From: CAWJMF01 sp963843945
Lineage (GTDB): Bacteria > Vulcanimicrobiota > Vulcanimicrobiia > Vulcanimicrobiales > Vulcanimicrobiaceae
DNA: 64,000 bases
Reading direction: 5' to 3'
NCBI GenBank assembly: GCA_963843945.1
Contig: CAWJMF010000002.1
Coordinates: 682,001 to 746,000 of the forward strand
Below, piece by piece: positions 24,758 to 33,503 of this stretch; positions within the stretch are counted from its first letter, which is position 1; the number at the start of each line of letters is the position of its first letter. The notes under the pieces are model-generated. The model was not told the origin of the DNA. It saw only the letters and a list, made by a program, of their open reading frames with translations, and did not search any database. Made by a program: the position numbers and the translations under genes.

Positions 24758-26320
24758 ATGCGCACGCCGCCCCGCAACGTCATGGCGCTCGCCTTTTTTG
24801 TGCTCGTCCTGTTCGGCGTGGGACTTCGATTGTACGCGATCGATCGGAAGACGTTCTGGCAGGACGAGACGCTCGGCAGCATGCACGCCTTCGGCTATAC
24901 CGAGGCGGAAATCGTCCGGGCCTCGCCCGAACTGAAGGACGCCGCCGCGCTGCAGCGCTTCCTGCGTCTGCCGGCGGACGACAGCTTCGGCGCGACCGTC
25001 GCCTCGCTCGCGGCCGAAGACCCGCAGCATCCGCCCCTGTATTACGCCCTCGAACACGAGTGGGTACGCGCCTTCGGGCCGTCCGTCGGCTCGATTCGAG
25101 GACTTTCGGTGCTGTTCGGCATCTTGACGTTGCCTTGTGCGTTTTGGTTCGGGCGCGAACTCTTTCGCGAAAATCGCGCGGCCGCAATCTTTACGCTGCT
25201 CGTCGCCGTCTCTCCGGCGTTCGTGCTGTATTCGCAGGAAGCTCGCGAGTATAGCCTTTGGACGGTAACGACCCTGCTGACGTGCCTCGCGTTTCTGCAC
25301 GCGCGGCGCGCGGGCGGCTTCACGGCGTGGGCGATCTACGGCGCGAGCGTCGCGCTCGGCCTCTACGTATTTCCGCTCTCGGCTCTCGTCGCGCTGGGCT
25401 GCGGACTCTTTCTGCTTTCCTACGAGCGCGCGAGCCTGCGCCGCTCCTTCGTACCGTATCTCGCCGCGAGCGCGGCCGCCGCGCTCGCCTTCGCGCCGTG
25501 GCTGAAGATCATGCTCGCCAGTTCGCCGCTGCGGCGTGGCATGGAAGGCATCGCGAACGCGAATCTGCATCCGGCCCAGATCGCCTTCGTCTTCTTGCGC
25601 AACCTGCGCAGCGCGTTCTTCGATTTCGGCTCGTTCGGCGGCGGGCGGCTCGGCGCGCCGCTGCTCAACGCCGTGCTCTTGGTGACGGCCGTCGCACTGG
25701 TCGCGTACGCGCTCTTCTTCCTCCTCCGTGCCGCACCGCGCGACGTTTCGGGCTTCGTCCTGGTCGCCCTGTGTGCGCCTTTCGTCCTGCTGATCGCGCG
25801 CGACCTGACCGGTCACGGCCGTTTCGTTTACCAAGCGCGCTACTTCTTTCCGCTGCTGCTCGGCACGCAGCTCGCGGTTGGCTTCACGTTTGCGCGGAAG
25901 CTTTCGCTCGAGACGGGTGCCTGGTTCTGGCGCGGCGCCTTCGCCGCCGTGCTCGCGGGTGAAGCAGCTTCGTGCCTGGTGAGTTCGCAAGCGCGAACCT
26001 GGTGGAATAAGGACTACGAGCGCAGCCCGGCGGTCGCTGCCATCGTCAACGAAAGCCCGCACGCGCTGGTCGTCAGCGACTACTTCACGCCGAGCGTACT
26101 CGGTTTGAGCCGTTACCTGCGCGGCGACGTCGCGCTGGCCCTCGACCTCAAGTGCGCGATGTGCACGTTGCCCGATGCTGCCCCGGCGCCCGCCGCTTCC
26201 GGCGCGGAAGGAACCTTCGTCGTAGGAATCCCGGGCGCGCCAAGCCGCAGCGTCCGCTGGATCGATCCGCGGCCCTATCCGCCCCGAGCCGATCCCTTGA
26301 ATTTGTTCGAGGCGATTTAG
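24758..26320 (+). CDS. GT39/ArnT-like integral-membrane glycosyltransferase
   Basis: About 520 residues from the ATG at 24758; the frame is open further upstream, but that part is arginine-rich. A first membrane helix (VMALAFFVLVLFGVGLRLYA) leads to the catalytic-type acidic loop (FWQDETLGS), then EDPQHPPLYYALEH and LYSQEAREYSLW, both hallmarks of polyprenyl-phosphate-dependent mannosyl/arabinosyl transferases (PMT/ArnT-like GT-C fold). About ten helices follow and a short soluble C-terminal part. Such enzymes glycosylate lipids, proteins or glycans outside the membrane. Its stop overlaps that of the convergent oxygenase gene by four bases. Confidence 0.85.
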   Translation: MRTPPRNVMALAFFVLVLFGVGLRLYAIDRKTFWQDETLGSMHAFGYTEAEIVRASPELKDAAALQRFLRLPADDSFGATVASLAAEDPQHPPLYYALEHEWVRAFGPSVGSIRGLSVLFGILTLPCAFWFGRELFRENRAAAIFTLLVAVSPAFVLYSQEAREYSLWTVTTLLTCLAFLHARRAGGFTAWAIYGASVALGLYVFPLSALVALGCGLFLLSYERASLRRSFVPYLAASAAAALAFAPWLKIMLASSPLRRGMEGIANANLHPAQIAFVFLRNLRSAFFDFGSFGGGRLGAPLLNAVLLVTAVALVAYALFFLLRAAPRDVSGFVLVALCAPFVLLIARDLTGHGRFVYQARYFFPLLLGTQLAVGFTFARKLSLETGAWFWRGAFAAVLAGEAASCLVSSQARTWWNKDYERSPAVAAIVNESPHALVVSDYFTPSVLGLSRYLRGDVALALDLKCAMCTLPDAAPAPAASGAEGTFVVGIPGAPSRSVRWIDPRPYPPRADPLNLFEAI

Positions 26321-27216
26321 CGGCCCAGTGCGCGCCGCCCAAACGCGTTGCGAACGACGTTACCGAGGCTCTTCCGCAAAGGGATGAAGAGTTGCATGGC
26401 GCGAGCTTTCCGCGCGTCCGCCCGGGGAGCCGCACCGGGCGGCGCGGGGTGCATCCCGGCGCGCCGCAGGTAGTAATTGCAGGCCCGCGTCCGCCCGAGC
26501 GCGCGTGTCGCATCCGTCTCGTAGGAGATAACGTAAGAGATCGAGCGCGTTTCCCGCGTCTCGACCCAATGCGGACAATTCTGGGGCTGGTGCATCCCCT
26601 TGCCGGCAGCAAGCTCGAAGGCGTGTTCGTACGCAGGATCGCGGCCGGCGAAGGCAACTTGACCGATGTCCACGATCCCCGCCACGTAAAACCGTTCCAG
26701 TTCGGCTTCGCTCAGCGCCGCGGCCTCGTAGAGGTGGTACGTTTTCGCGCCCGAGATTTGAAAAAAGAACGAGATCTCGGGATCGAAGTGAAAGGGCGTA
26801 ATCGAGGCGGCCGAGCTGATTAGGATCGACGAGGCCAAGCGAACGATCCGCTCGCCTCCGAGGCCGCCGCGCAGCGCGCTGACTTCGTCGAAGATCGCGT
26901 CCAAGAGCTCGCGGTAGCGCGGATCGTAGTTCTCAGGGCTCTTGAGCAGAATTCGCTGCTTGATCGAGTCGAGGCGATCGAACGCTTCGACCGGCCGGTA
27001 CTCGCCGTTCGGCACTGCGTAGAAGGCGGTGTCGGGCGAACGGGCGCCGGCAGCGACGAAGAAATTCCGGTCGTAGCGCGCGGCCAGCGCCCGCAGCGAA
27101 CCCTCGCTGAAAAGATCCAGCCCGCTGAGCTGATGCTCGTAGCCGAACGGTTGCCGATCGTATTTGGCGCGAAAGTCGGGCGGGGCCGTGAAAATTCGCG
27201 GGTTCGCAAGCAGCAC
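26317..27216 (-). CDS. JmjC/cupin_8-like putative Fe(II) oxygenase, third paralogue of the operon
   Basis: 299 residues from a GTG at 27216, five bases after the stop of the TIGR04325 gene. A double-stranded beta-helix region carries the His-x-Asp pair (ITPFHFDPEISFFFQ, His143/Asp145), a GAKTYHLYE strand and a later His in NCPHWVET (His216). This is the facial triad of JmjC/cupin_8 2-oxoglutarate oxygenases. The C-terminal signature LRRAGMHPAPP (250-260), shared with both paralogues, is followed by a basic amphipathic tail. This copy is the most diverged; its first 120 residues show little similarity to the other two. Substrate unknown. It is the last gene of the LuxR-headed operon. Confidence 0.75.
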   Translation of the reverse strand: MLLANPRIFTAPPDFRAKYDRQPFGYEHQLSGLDLFSEGSLRALAARYDRNFFVAAGARSPDTAFYAVPNGEYRPVEAFDRLDSIKQRILLKSPENYDPRYRELLDAIFDEVSALRGGLGGERIVRLASSILISSAASITPFHFDPEISFFFQISGAKTYHLYEAAALSEAELERFYVAGIVDIGQVAFAGRDPAYEHAFELAAGKGMHQPQNCPHWVETRETRSISYVISYETDATRALGRTRACNYYLRRAGMHPAPPGAAPRADARKARAMQLFIPLRKSLGNVVRNAFGRRALGR

Positions 27217-27220
27217 GGCG

Positions 27221-28045
27221 TTACGAACCTGCGCCGGCGCAGCGCCGGAAATAGAGCCCCGAATACGCGTCCACGTTGTGCTGGCGTGAGAATGGGATCG
27301 AACAGGCGACGCCGGGCGAACTCCACTCGTCGCGCAGTTCGAAGCCGAGCGCTTCGACGCTCGCGACGAAGTGTTCGCGATTGAAAAGGTGATACGGGCA
27401 GAACGAGGTTCCCATGTTGTGCAGCGTGACCGCCGAGGGCATTTCGTACAGCGGAACTTTGTTGAAGATAAGGTGCGCCGGCAGCACTTCTGCGGCACGT
27501 AACGCGGCGAACGGATCCTCGACGAACTGAACGACTCCCGAGGCGAGCAGTACCTCAGCGCGGGCCAAGTCGAGCAGGTCCGTGGTGAAGCGCAGCGCGC
27601 TCGCCGACTCGCGCCGCGCGATTTCTTCGCCCCGTTTGACGACCGCCGGCACGTCGTTCACGTACCAAACGAGGTCGTCCCGCATCGTCAAGTAGGGCCG
27701 GAAGGCGAAGTACTTGATCCCGACGTTTCCGCCCCAGTCGAAGAGGCTGCCGCAATCGCGCAAGAGTTTCTCGAGCCAGAACAACACGGGGTAGTCGCTG
27801 GGGTGAACGGCGAGCCATTCATCCAGCATCCGTTCCGCCGAGGGCTCGTTGTCGTAGCCGATCAAGCGCTTGGGTGGAATGGCACGCCGCGCCGCGGCGA
27901 AGTCGGGGTAGATGTCGTTGAAGAGCCGCGCGCTGCCCGCGGCGGCGTTGAAATGCTGCCGGTAGGCCCCTGCCGCGGCGGTACGCACGAACGGCAAACC
28001 TGCCGCCACCGTAACCAGGCCGCGCAAGCGCCGCGCGTTCGTCAC
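27221..28045 (-). CDS. Putative methyltransferase, TIGR04325 type
   Basis: 274 residues from a GTG at 28045 that overlaps the preceding stop (GTGA). The segments NDIYPDFAAARRA, IGYDNE, the glycine-rich SLFDWGGNVGIKYFAF loop in place of SAM motif I, and VQFVEDPFAAL fit my memory of TIGR04325 'putative methyltransferase' proteins, which occur in polysaccharide and natural-product loci. A late motif HNMGTSFCPYHLFNREHF is also typical. SAM dependence is likely from the DxGG-x-G loop but unproven. Its neighbours on both sides are oxygenase paralogues, so methylation and hydroxylation of the same substrate is plausible. Confidence 0.72.
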   Translation of the reverse strand: MTNARRLRGLVTVAAGLPFVRTAAAGAYRQHFNAAAGSARLFNDIYPDFAAARRAIPPKRLIGYDNEPSAERMLDEWLAVHPSDYPVLFWLEKLLRDCGSLFDWGGNVGIKYFAFRPYLTMRDDLVWYVNDVPAVVKRGEEIARRESASALRFTTDLLDLARAEVLLASGVVQFVEDPFAALRAAEVLPAHLIFNKVPLYEMPSAVTLHNMGTSFCPYHLFNREHFVASVEALGFELRDEWSSPGVACSIPFSRQHNVDAYSGLYFRRCAGAGS

Positions 28046-28950
28046 GTGCGGCCCCTCACGAGGCTCGCGACGCCGCGCAGCTTGCGGGCCGCGCCGTACG
28101 CGGCGCTCTTGAGCTTGGCGCCGGCCACCGAGCTTTCCGGCGGCGCCGGATGCAGACCCGCCCGGCGCAGCCAATAGTTCGCGCGGTAGACGTCCGCCAG
28201 CAGTGCGTCCCGGTAGTGGAAGTTAATGCTCAGCGAAACGGAGACTTCGGGCCCGTTCTGCACCCAATGCGGCGAATTGACCGGGATGTGCACGGCTACA
28301 CCCGGTGTCAGCCGGTAGGTCTCGGCGCGGTGCGCGAACTCGGGTTTGTACCGCGCCGCGTTATTGTCGACCGTCCAAAAGCGTTCGATCTCCTCTTCGG
28401 GCAGGACGTCGCGGTCGCGGCGGTCGTAGACGCTGAGGGTCTTCGTGCCCCGGATCTGCAGCAGGCAGTTGCACTCGCGGTCGATGTGGTACGTGCTGAT
28501 GCGGTGCGGCGAGTTGATGAAGACGATGGCGTTGCGCAGCTTCATGACTTTGCGCAGGTCGAGTCCGGCCAGCTCCTCGATCTCGGCGATGCAGGCATCG
28601 AGCAGCGCGGCGTACTCGCGATCCTTTTCGGCGCGACGCAACACGATCCACGCGCCCGCCGTCTCGATCCGGTTCAAGAGCTCGCCGATCGGCGTTTCGC
28701 AGATGGGCGTCCGGTCCCAGCGCTGATCGATGCCGACCGTCCCGGCGTCGTAGTAAACGTCGCGCGGATCGCCGGCCAGTTCTTGGGCGAGCCCGATGAG
28801 GCGTTCGAAACCGAACAGCGGATGCTCCGCCAAACGATGCGCGAAGGCGAAACTCGAACGGTCGAACGCCGCGCGGAAAGCCGTGGGATCGGCTTGGAGC
28901 CAACGTTCCCGGTCCGTTCGGAGCGGGGGCGCAAGGGCCGCGGTGCTCAC
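28042..28950 (-). CDS. JmjC/cupin_8-like putative Fe(II) oxygenase, second paralogue of the operon
   Basis: 302 residues. The facial triad is visible: His155 and Asp157 in ISTYHIDREC and His228 in VNSPHWVQNG, with the connecting strands NCLLQIRGTKTLSVYDRRD and VAVHIPVNSPHW. It is closest to the operon's first paralogue (30065-30952), with which it shares SPHRISTYHID versus SPRRITSYHID. The conserved tail LRRAGLHPAPP lies at about 261-271 and is followed by a basic helix. The ATG overlaps the hydrolase stop (ATGA) and its own stop overlaps the methyltransferase start (GTGA). 2-Oxoglutarate dependence is inferred from fold and triad; a clear Arg/Lys co-substrate anchor was not identified. Confidence 0.8.
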   Translation of the reverse strand: MSTAALAPPLRTDRERWLQADPTAFRAAFDRSSFAFAHRLAEHPLFGFERLIGLAQELAGDPRDVYYDAGTVGIDQRWDRTPICETPIGELLNRIETAGAWIVLRRAEKDREYAALLDACIAEIEELAGLDLRKVMKLRNAIVFINSPHRISTYHIDRECNCLLQIRGTKTLSVYDRRDRDVLPEEEIERFWTVDNNAARYKPEFAHRAETYRLTPGVAVHIPVNSPHWVQNGPEVSVSLSINFHYRDALLADVYRANYWLRRAGLHPAPPESSVAGAKLKSAAYGAARKLRGVASLVRGRT

Positions 28951-30057
28951 GAGGCGGCCGTGCGCGGGAAGGGGGTCCGCGCGTTTCGGCGCTCGAGCGT
29001 CACGCCGGCATCGACCGGCGCACCGGGCTCCAACAGCGGCGAAGCTCTGCCCGCCACGTAGCGCTCGAAGAACGTCAGGACGTAGCGATTGACGATCGCC
29101 GCCGTCCGCGCTTGCGCGAGACCCGCTCGTCCGAAGCGATGCGCCGGTGCGTAGAACGGAACGTCCGTAAAACTGAGGTGCGTCGCACCGGCCACGATGA
29201 GCCGGTACCCTTCGTGCGCGAGCGCCGCGCGCTGGACCGTTTCATCGGCGACGGTGAAGCGCGCCTCGTGGCGCCGGACGGGATCGGCCGCGTCGAGGTC
29301 GGCATGCGCCGGATAGGGCGCGTCGTCGCTGACGAGCAGGTAGGGGCGGCGTCGCGCGTTGCGGACCCCGAAGAGCCAGCCGTCGAGATTGGCGGCGGCA
29401 CCGAAGCGCGAGTCGCGTCCGCACGCCTCCAGTGCGACCGCTCCGCCGAACGAATATCCCAGAATGCCCGCCGCTGGAGCGCGAGCCGATTCGTGAACCG
29501 CCCCGCCGGATCGCCGGCATCCAGGCGCTGCAGTTCGTCGAGCACGCGTGAAGCGCGGGCGGCTTCGGCCCCGAGCCGCGCGCGCGAGGTCGCCAGCGTC
29601 GCTGCGTATGCCTCTTCGGAGGAAAAATCGAGCGCGTCCGAGAGCCGCGGCACGGCGGAACGTCGTAGGCGAGATCGCTCAGCGCGGCCACGACGAACCC
29701 CGCACTCGCGAGATTCTCGGCCAGGTTCGTGTTGTCGGTGCGCTGACCGCCCCAGCCGGCGACGTACACGAGAACCGGAAAACGCTTCGCCGGCGCGGCG
29801 AGCGCGCTATCGCGCGCAGCATGGGTGCGCAAGATCTGATGGTAGGCAAAGCGCTTGAAGCCCGGCGCGCCCGTCCCGTACGGTGCGCGGTCGTCCGACC
29901 GCGCTCCGGGATACCAAACCTGCACGTCGAAGCTGCCCGCTTCGGCGTCGCCTTCCGCCGGCCGCGAGAAGCGCAGCGTCGTGACGCCCACCGGAAACGC
30001 TCCGCTCGGCCGCGGGAACGCCTCGCGAACGCCGTACGCGCTCAACATCGGAACCAC
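28947..30057 (-). CDS. PAF-acetylhydrolase-like alpha/beta hydrolase (two frameshifts)
   Basis: Pieces in three frames join to about 370 residues: FSRPAEGDAEAGSFDVQVWYPGA at the start; the oxyanion-side strand VLVYVAGWGGQRTDNTNLAE; the nucleophile elbow GILGYSFGGAVALEA (G-x-S-x-G); an acid region YLLVSDDAPYPAH; and the catalytic His in VAGATHLSFTDVP. This order matches platelet-activating-factor acetylhydrolase/dienelactone-type esterases. Both breaks are repaired by one base in a homopolymer (CCC for CC near 29653, GGG for GG near 29480), so I regard the gene as intact. Start GTG 30057 or ATG 30048. The stop overlaps the next gene by ATGA. It probably removes an acyl ester from the operon's product or substrate. 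Confidence 0.75.
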
Positions 30058-30064
30058 GCCGCGT

Positions 30065-30952
30065 TCACGGCGCAACCGGTCCCGGCGCGCCACGAACGCC
30101 GCGCCCGGCAACGCTGCGCACGATGGGACGTACGACCGAAGCGCCGGCGAAGAGACCCAGCTTCAGACGGTCTTGCCAGAGCGAAGCGCCCGGCGGGGCC
30201 GGATGGAGGCCGGCCTTGCGCAGGAGCCGGTTCGTCTTATACAAGTTCGCTAAACGCGCGCCCGAGTGCAAATTGAAATTCAAGCTTAGACCGACGGCGA
30301 CCGCATCACCGTTCTGCGCCCAATGAGGCGCGTGCAGGGGAATGTGAATCCCAGCGCCGGGCTGCAATTCGAAGATGCTCGCTTGCGTCTGCCGTTCGGC
30401 CCGGTAGCACGCGCCGTCCCAATTTCCCGCGTAGAAGTCTTCGAGTTCGGCTTGCGTGAGGACCCCGGGATCGAAAACGCTCAAAGTTTTGGAGCCCCGC
30501 ACCTGCAGCAGGAAATTGACCTCGGCATCGATGTGGTAGGAAGTGATCCGGCGCGGCGAACTGATGACCAGCGTCGCGCGAGCGCGCGCGATGTCGTCGC
30601 GTAACTGCGGGCCGCAACGCTCGACCGTCGCTTCGATAATAGCTCGGTAGCAGTCGCCGAACTCGGGGTCGTTTTCGCAATGCTTCAGCAAGACCAGCGA
30701 ATTCGACTCGGCGATCGTCTCGAGCGTTTCGCGCAGCGAACGCCGCGTTCCGAGCCGCTTCCAGCCGTCGGCGATGCCGCAATCGGCAGTCGAGTAGTAA
30801 GCTTCCGGCAACCGCGCCGACATCTCGACGATCCGGGGCAGCTCGAAGATCTCTAGAGCGTGGCTATCGTGCTCGAACTGGAAGCTCGTGCGATTGTAAC
30901 GGCTTGCCGGCGACTGCGGGTCGGGCTTGGGGAGCGCGCTAGACAGCAACAC
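30065..30952 (-). CDS. JmjC/cupin_8-like putative Fe(II) oxygenase, first paralogue of the operon
   Basis: 295 residues from a GTG at 30952 that overlaps the end of the LuxR gene by 14 nt. The facial triad is His140 and Asp142 (ITSYHIDAEVN) and His210 (PLHAPHWAQNG). VNFLLQVRGSKTLSVFDPG and IHIPLHAPHW are the flanking strands. The C-terminal signature LLRKAGLHPAPP (around 243-254) is shared with both sisters and followed by about 40 residues of basic tail. The regulator-enzyme overlap makes it the first structural gene of the operon. Alternatives are a non-catalytic cupin or a member of the asparaginyl-hydroxylase-like group. Confidence 0.8.
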   Translation of the reverse strand: MLLSSALPKPDPQSPASRYNRTSFQFEHDSHALEIFELPRIVEMSARLPEAYYSTADCGIADGWKRLGTRRSLRETLETIAESNSLVLLKHCENDPEFGDCYRAIIEATVERCGPQLRDDIARARATLVISSPRRITSYHIDAEVNFLLQVRGSKTLSVFDPGVLTQAELEDFYAGNWDGACYRAERQTQASIFELQPGAGIHIPLHAPHWAQNGDAVAVGLSLNFNLHSGARLANLYKTNRLLRKAGLHPAPPGASLWQDRLKLGLFAGASVVRPIVRSVAGRGVRGAPGPVAP

Positions 30953-31484
30953 CGACGTCCGGCGCGAGCATCTTGACGTGCGGCTGCCAATCCAAGATCT
31001 TCGCGACCATCGCGACGCGATTGCGCGATCCGGTCTTGGCGAGGAGGCGCTTGAAGTAGCCCTGTACCGTATTCTCGGAGATCGTCAACGAGCCGCCGAT
31101 CTCGCTCGCGTTCAAGCCGTCCAAAATGAGCGTGAGAACGGCGGTTTCGCGGCGCGTCAGCTGATAGCGGCGCACCGCGCGCGACAAGCTTTTCCGGTTC
31201 GCGTCCTCTTCGACGGTGAGCACGAACATGGCGCCGCCCTCACCAAACAAGCGGGCCACGCGTAAGACGTGCTCGCCGGAAAGGTACGCGGTGCGAACCG
31301 CCGAGCAAGCTTCGCCTCCCAGCCCGTCCCGCAGAAAGGCTTCGACCTCGGGCTGCAGTTCGACGGGGCTCGCAACGATGCGTTTGAGCTCTTCGTCGCT
31401 CCCGCCCGCGGAGACGTACTTGATACGGCAGCGTGCGTCGACGACGACGAACGAGGGAGACGCGGCGACCGAACTCATTTTCAC
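30939..31484 (-). CDS. Orphan LuxR-type regulator heading the oxygenase operon
   Basis: 181 residues (GTG at 31484; an ATG at 31478 has AAGG at good distance and may be the real start). The N-terminal PAS-like part (SFVVVDARCRIKYVSAGG, then GGAMFVLTVEED) precedes a LuxR helix-turn-helix: LTRRETAVLTLILDGLNASE, ISENTVQGYFKRLLAK, TGSRNRVAMVAKILDW. It is clearly paralogous to the regulator at 23722-24390, which lies beyond the other end of the cluster. Being first in the operon suggests autoregulation. The inverted repeat at 31539-31570, some 55 bp upstream, is a candidate site. Confidence 0.87.
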   Translation of the reverse strand: MKMSSVAASPSFVVVDARCRIKYVSAGGSDEELKRIVASPVELQPEVEAFLRDGLGGEACSAVRTAYLSGEHVLRVARLFGEGGAMFVLTVEEDANRKSLSRAVRRYQLTRRETAVLTLILDGLNASEIGGSLTISENTVQGYFKRLLAKTGSRNRVAMVAKILDWQPHVKMLAPDVGVAV

Positions 31485-31538
31485 GCACCTTGCTCTTGTG
31501 TGAAACGTTCTAACCTGCTACCGTCCCCGCAGACGAGT

Positions 31539-31570
31539 CGTAAAGCCGCGATTAAGCATTCTGCTTTACG
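31539..31570. promoter_or_regulatory. 8-bp inverted repeat with 16-bp spacer, possible operator
   Basis: CGTAAAGC (31539-31546) and GCTTTACG (31563-31570) are perfect inverted copies with 24 bp between centres, in the 284-base gap between the LuxR gene and the divergent polysaccharide locus. The flanking sequence is AT-rich for this genome. I see no other clear element in that gap, and no U-tract, so it is not a terminator. Confidence 0.4.
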
Positions 31571-31768
31571 TTAAGCGCTGCGCGAAGTGCAAGCGAGAGC
31601 GTACAGCGCACCGCCGGCTACGCATAGAGCCGATGACTCCCCCATTTCGGGTTATCCAATTTGGGTCATCGCGGGCATGAGAGCTTTCACGCTACGGTTG
31701 GGTCCTGCCGCCGATCCATGAGTGTTTTGTTCGGCGCAGCAGCGCGTCCGATAGGAGGGCTGCCAGCC

Positions 31769-32886
31769 GTGAGAGTTCGAGCGATGTTGTACGCTCTGGT
31801 GTGCTTCGGCATGATGCTTGCGGCAATTCCCGCTGCCGCGGCGGTGCACGCCGGCGATCAGTTGTACGTCACGGTCTACGGCCACCCCGAACTGTCGGAC
31901 CCGTCGACGTCGACGGTGCCGAGCGCATTTCGCTGACGCTGGCCGGAACTGTTGACGTCCACGGCTTGGATCTCCACCAGATCGCGGACCGCATCACGAC
32001 GGCCCTCGCGCCGTACGTCATCAAGCCGGCGGTCGACGTTCAGCTCAAGACGCAGCTGCCGGTCGTGTTCGTCTCGGGCGGCCCCGGAGGCATGCTGAAG
32101 TACCAGCCCGGCGAGACGCTGGCCGCCGCACTCGCGGACCTTCCGGTCAACGGTAAGGCCACGATCAACGCTGGCGACCGTTCCGAGCGGCGACGCCGCG
32201 CGCAACCTCGACCAGCTCGCCTCCTCGCGCATCGACCTGCGCCGCGTCGGCGTGGATCGCGACGGAAGAGTCTTGGGACCTTCGACGCGATGGCGCTCTC
32301 CGCGAGCGGCGCGAGCGGACCGGCGTTGCAACCGGGCGACACGCTCGTGCTCGTCGACAAGCCTGTTGCCGTGCGCGTCGAGGGCGACGTGCAGCTGCCC
32401 AGTACCGCGCATCTTGGTCCGACGAGCCGCTCTCCGATGCAATCGCGCAAGCCGGCGGTCTCGACCCGACGCCGCGACCTCGCACATCGCACTGCGTCGC
32501 GGCACGAACGTACAGTACGTCGCGCTCGGCGATCCGCTCTTCGCGCAGCCGGCGACACCAGACGACGCGCTCTTGGTACCCGCGGCGCCGCGCGTGGCGG
32601 TTGCCGGTCTGGTCGACAAACCGAGCACCGTCGTGTTGAAGACCAACTTCTCGCTGATCAACGCGCTCTTCGCGGCGGGCGGCCCAACCAAGTGGGCCGA
32701 CCTCACCAAAGTCCAAGTCGAGTCGAACGGCGCGCGCCAGCAGTACGACATCACCAACTCGTCCACGGCGACATGTCGCAGAACCCGCAGCTCAAAGACG
32801 GCGACCTCGTGTTCGTCCCGAGGGCCACAAAGTCGACTACAGCCAGTCTGCGGAACATCGTCAACGCCGTCTGGCTCTTCAAATGA
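31769..32886 (+). CDS. Wza/BexD-type polysaccharide export protein with SLBB domains (several frameshifts)
   Basis: The start is a GTG at 31769 with AGGAGGG eight bases before it and a signal peptide (MLYALVCFGMMLAAIPAAAA). The poly-export motif HAGDQLYVTVYGHPELS follows. Later frames give ISLTLAGTVDVHGLDLHQIA, GDTLVLVDKPVAVRVEGDV, VPAAPRVAVAGLVDKPSTV (SLBB-like) and NPQLKDGDLVFVP, ending ...NIVNAVWLFK at 32886. Outer-membrane or periplasmic Wza-like proteins form the exit channel for polysaccharide. At least five frame changes are needed; the first is repaired by GG for G near 31907. It opens the locus on the plus strand and its stop overlaps the next start (ATGA). Confidence 0.8.
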
Positions 32887-33503
32887 GTCCTCGTCCGGCA
32901 TCCAACGAAGCCGCGTTCATCTACCGCCCGAACCCCGCGCCTACCGCGTCCGGCGCCTCGTCGACGTCGCGCTCGCGACGCTGCTCCTGCTCGCCGCGGC
33001 GCCCGGATGCTGGCGGCATCGTCGCGATCCTGCTCGAGGACGGAGCACCGGTCCTCTTCACCCAACGGCGTGCAGGCCGCTTCGAGCGAATCTTCACGAT
33101 CTACAAGCTGCGCACGATGCGGCAGAGTTTTGCGTAGACAGTCCGTCGCCCGCGCACGGCGCGGACTCGCGCATCACCATGGTCGGACGATTTCTGCGCA
33201 AAACGTCGATCGACGAGCTTCCACAACTCTTCAACGTCCTGCGCGGCGATATGACGATGATCGGACCGCGCCCGGAAATGCCGGTCATCATTCGCGGTTA
33301 CGCGCGTTGGCAACACCTCAGGCATTTGGTCACTCCGGGCGTCACGTGCATCTGGCAAGCGACGTGCCGCTCGCGCATTCCCCTGAACCATCCGGAAGCG
33401 ACCGTGCTCGACATCGATTACATTAGGCGCGCTTCGCCGAAGCTCGACGGCGCTGCTCGTGCGAACGCTCCTCTCCGTCGTACTGCAACGGGGCGCATAC
33501 TAA
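32883..33503 (+). CDS. Initiating sugar phosphotransferase, WcaJ/RfbP type (several frameshifts)
   Basis: Polyprenyl-phosphate sugar-1-phosphate transferase that starts repeat-unit assembly on the lipid carrier. Recovered motifs: an N-terminal membrane helix (VDVALATLLLLAAAP), GAPVLFTQRRAGRFERIFTI, YKLRTMR, then GRFLRKTSIDELPQLFNVLR, GDMTMIGPRPEMP and a C-terminal helix, all in the order expected for this family. The length of about 208 residues equals the soluble catalytic form with one membrane helix. The first break is repaired by CCC for CC at about 32941. ATG 32883 overlaps the export-protein stop, and TAATG joins it to the dehydrogenase. Confidence 0.82.

Noticed and set aside
24314..26062. 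Minus-strand frame of about 580 codons opposite the GT39 gene
   Set aside because: Arg/Glu/Ala-rich without motifs; the plus strand carries a clear membrane glycosyltransferase with catalytic motifs.
28947..30057. Programmed ribosomal frameshifting in the hydrolase and the many other broken genes
   Set aside because: No slippery heptamers or downstream structures that recur, and breaks occur in unrelated housekeeping-type folds at irregular places. Missing homopolymer bases explain them better.
31485..31768. Riboswitch or intrinsic terminator between the oxygenase operon and the polysaccharide locus
   Set aside because: Only one 8-bp inverted repeat with a 16-nt spacer and no U-tract; no conserved riboswitch core was recognisable.
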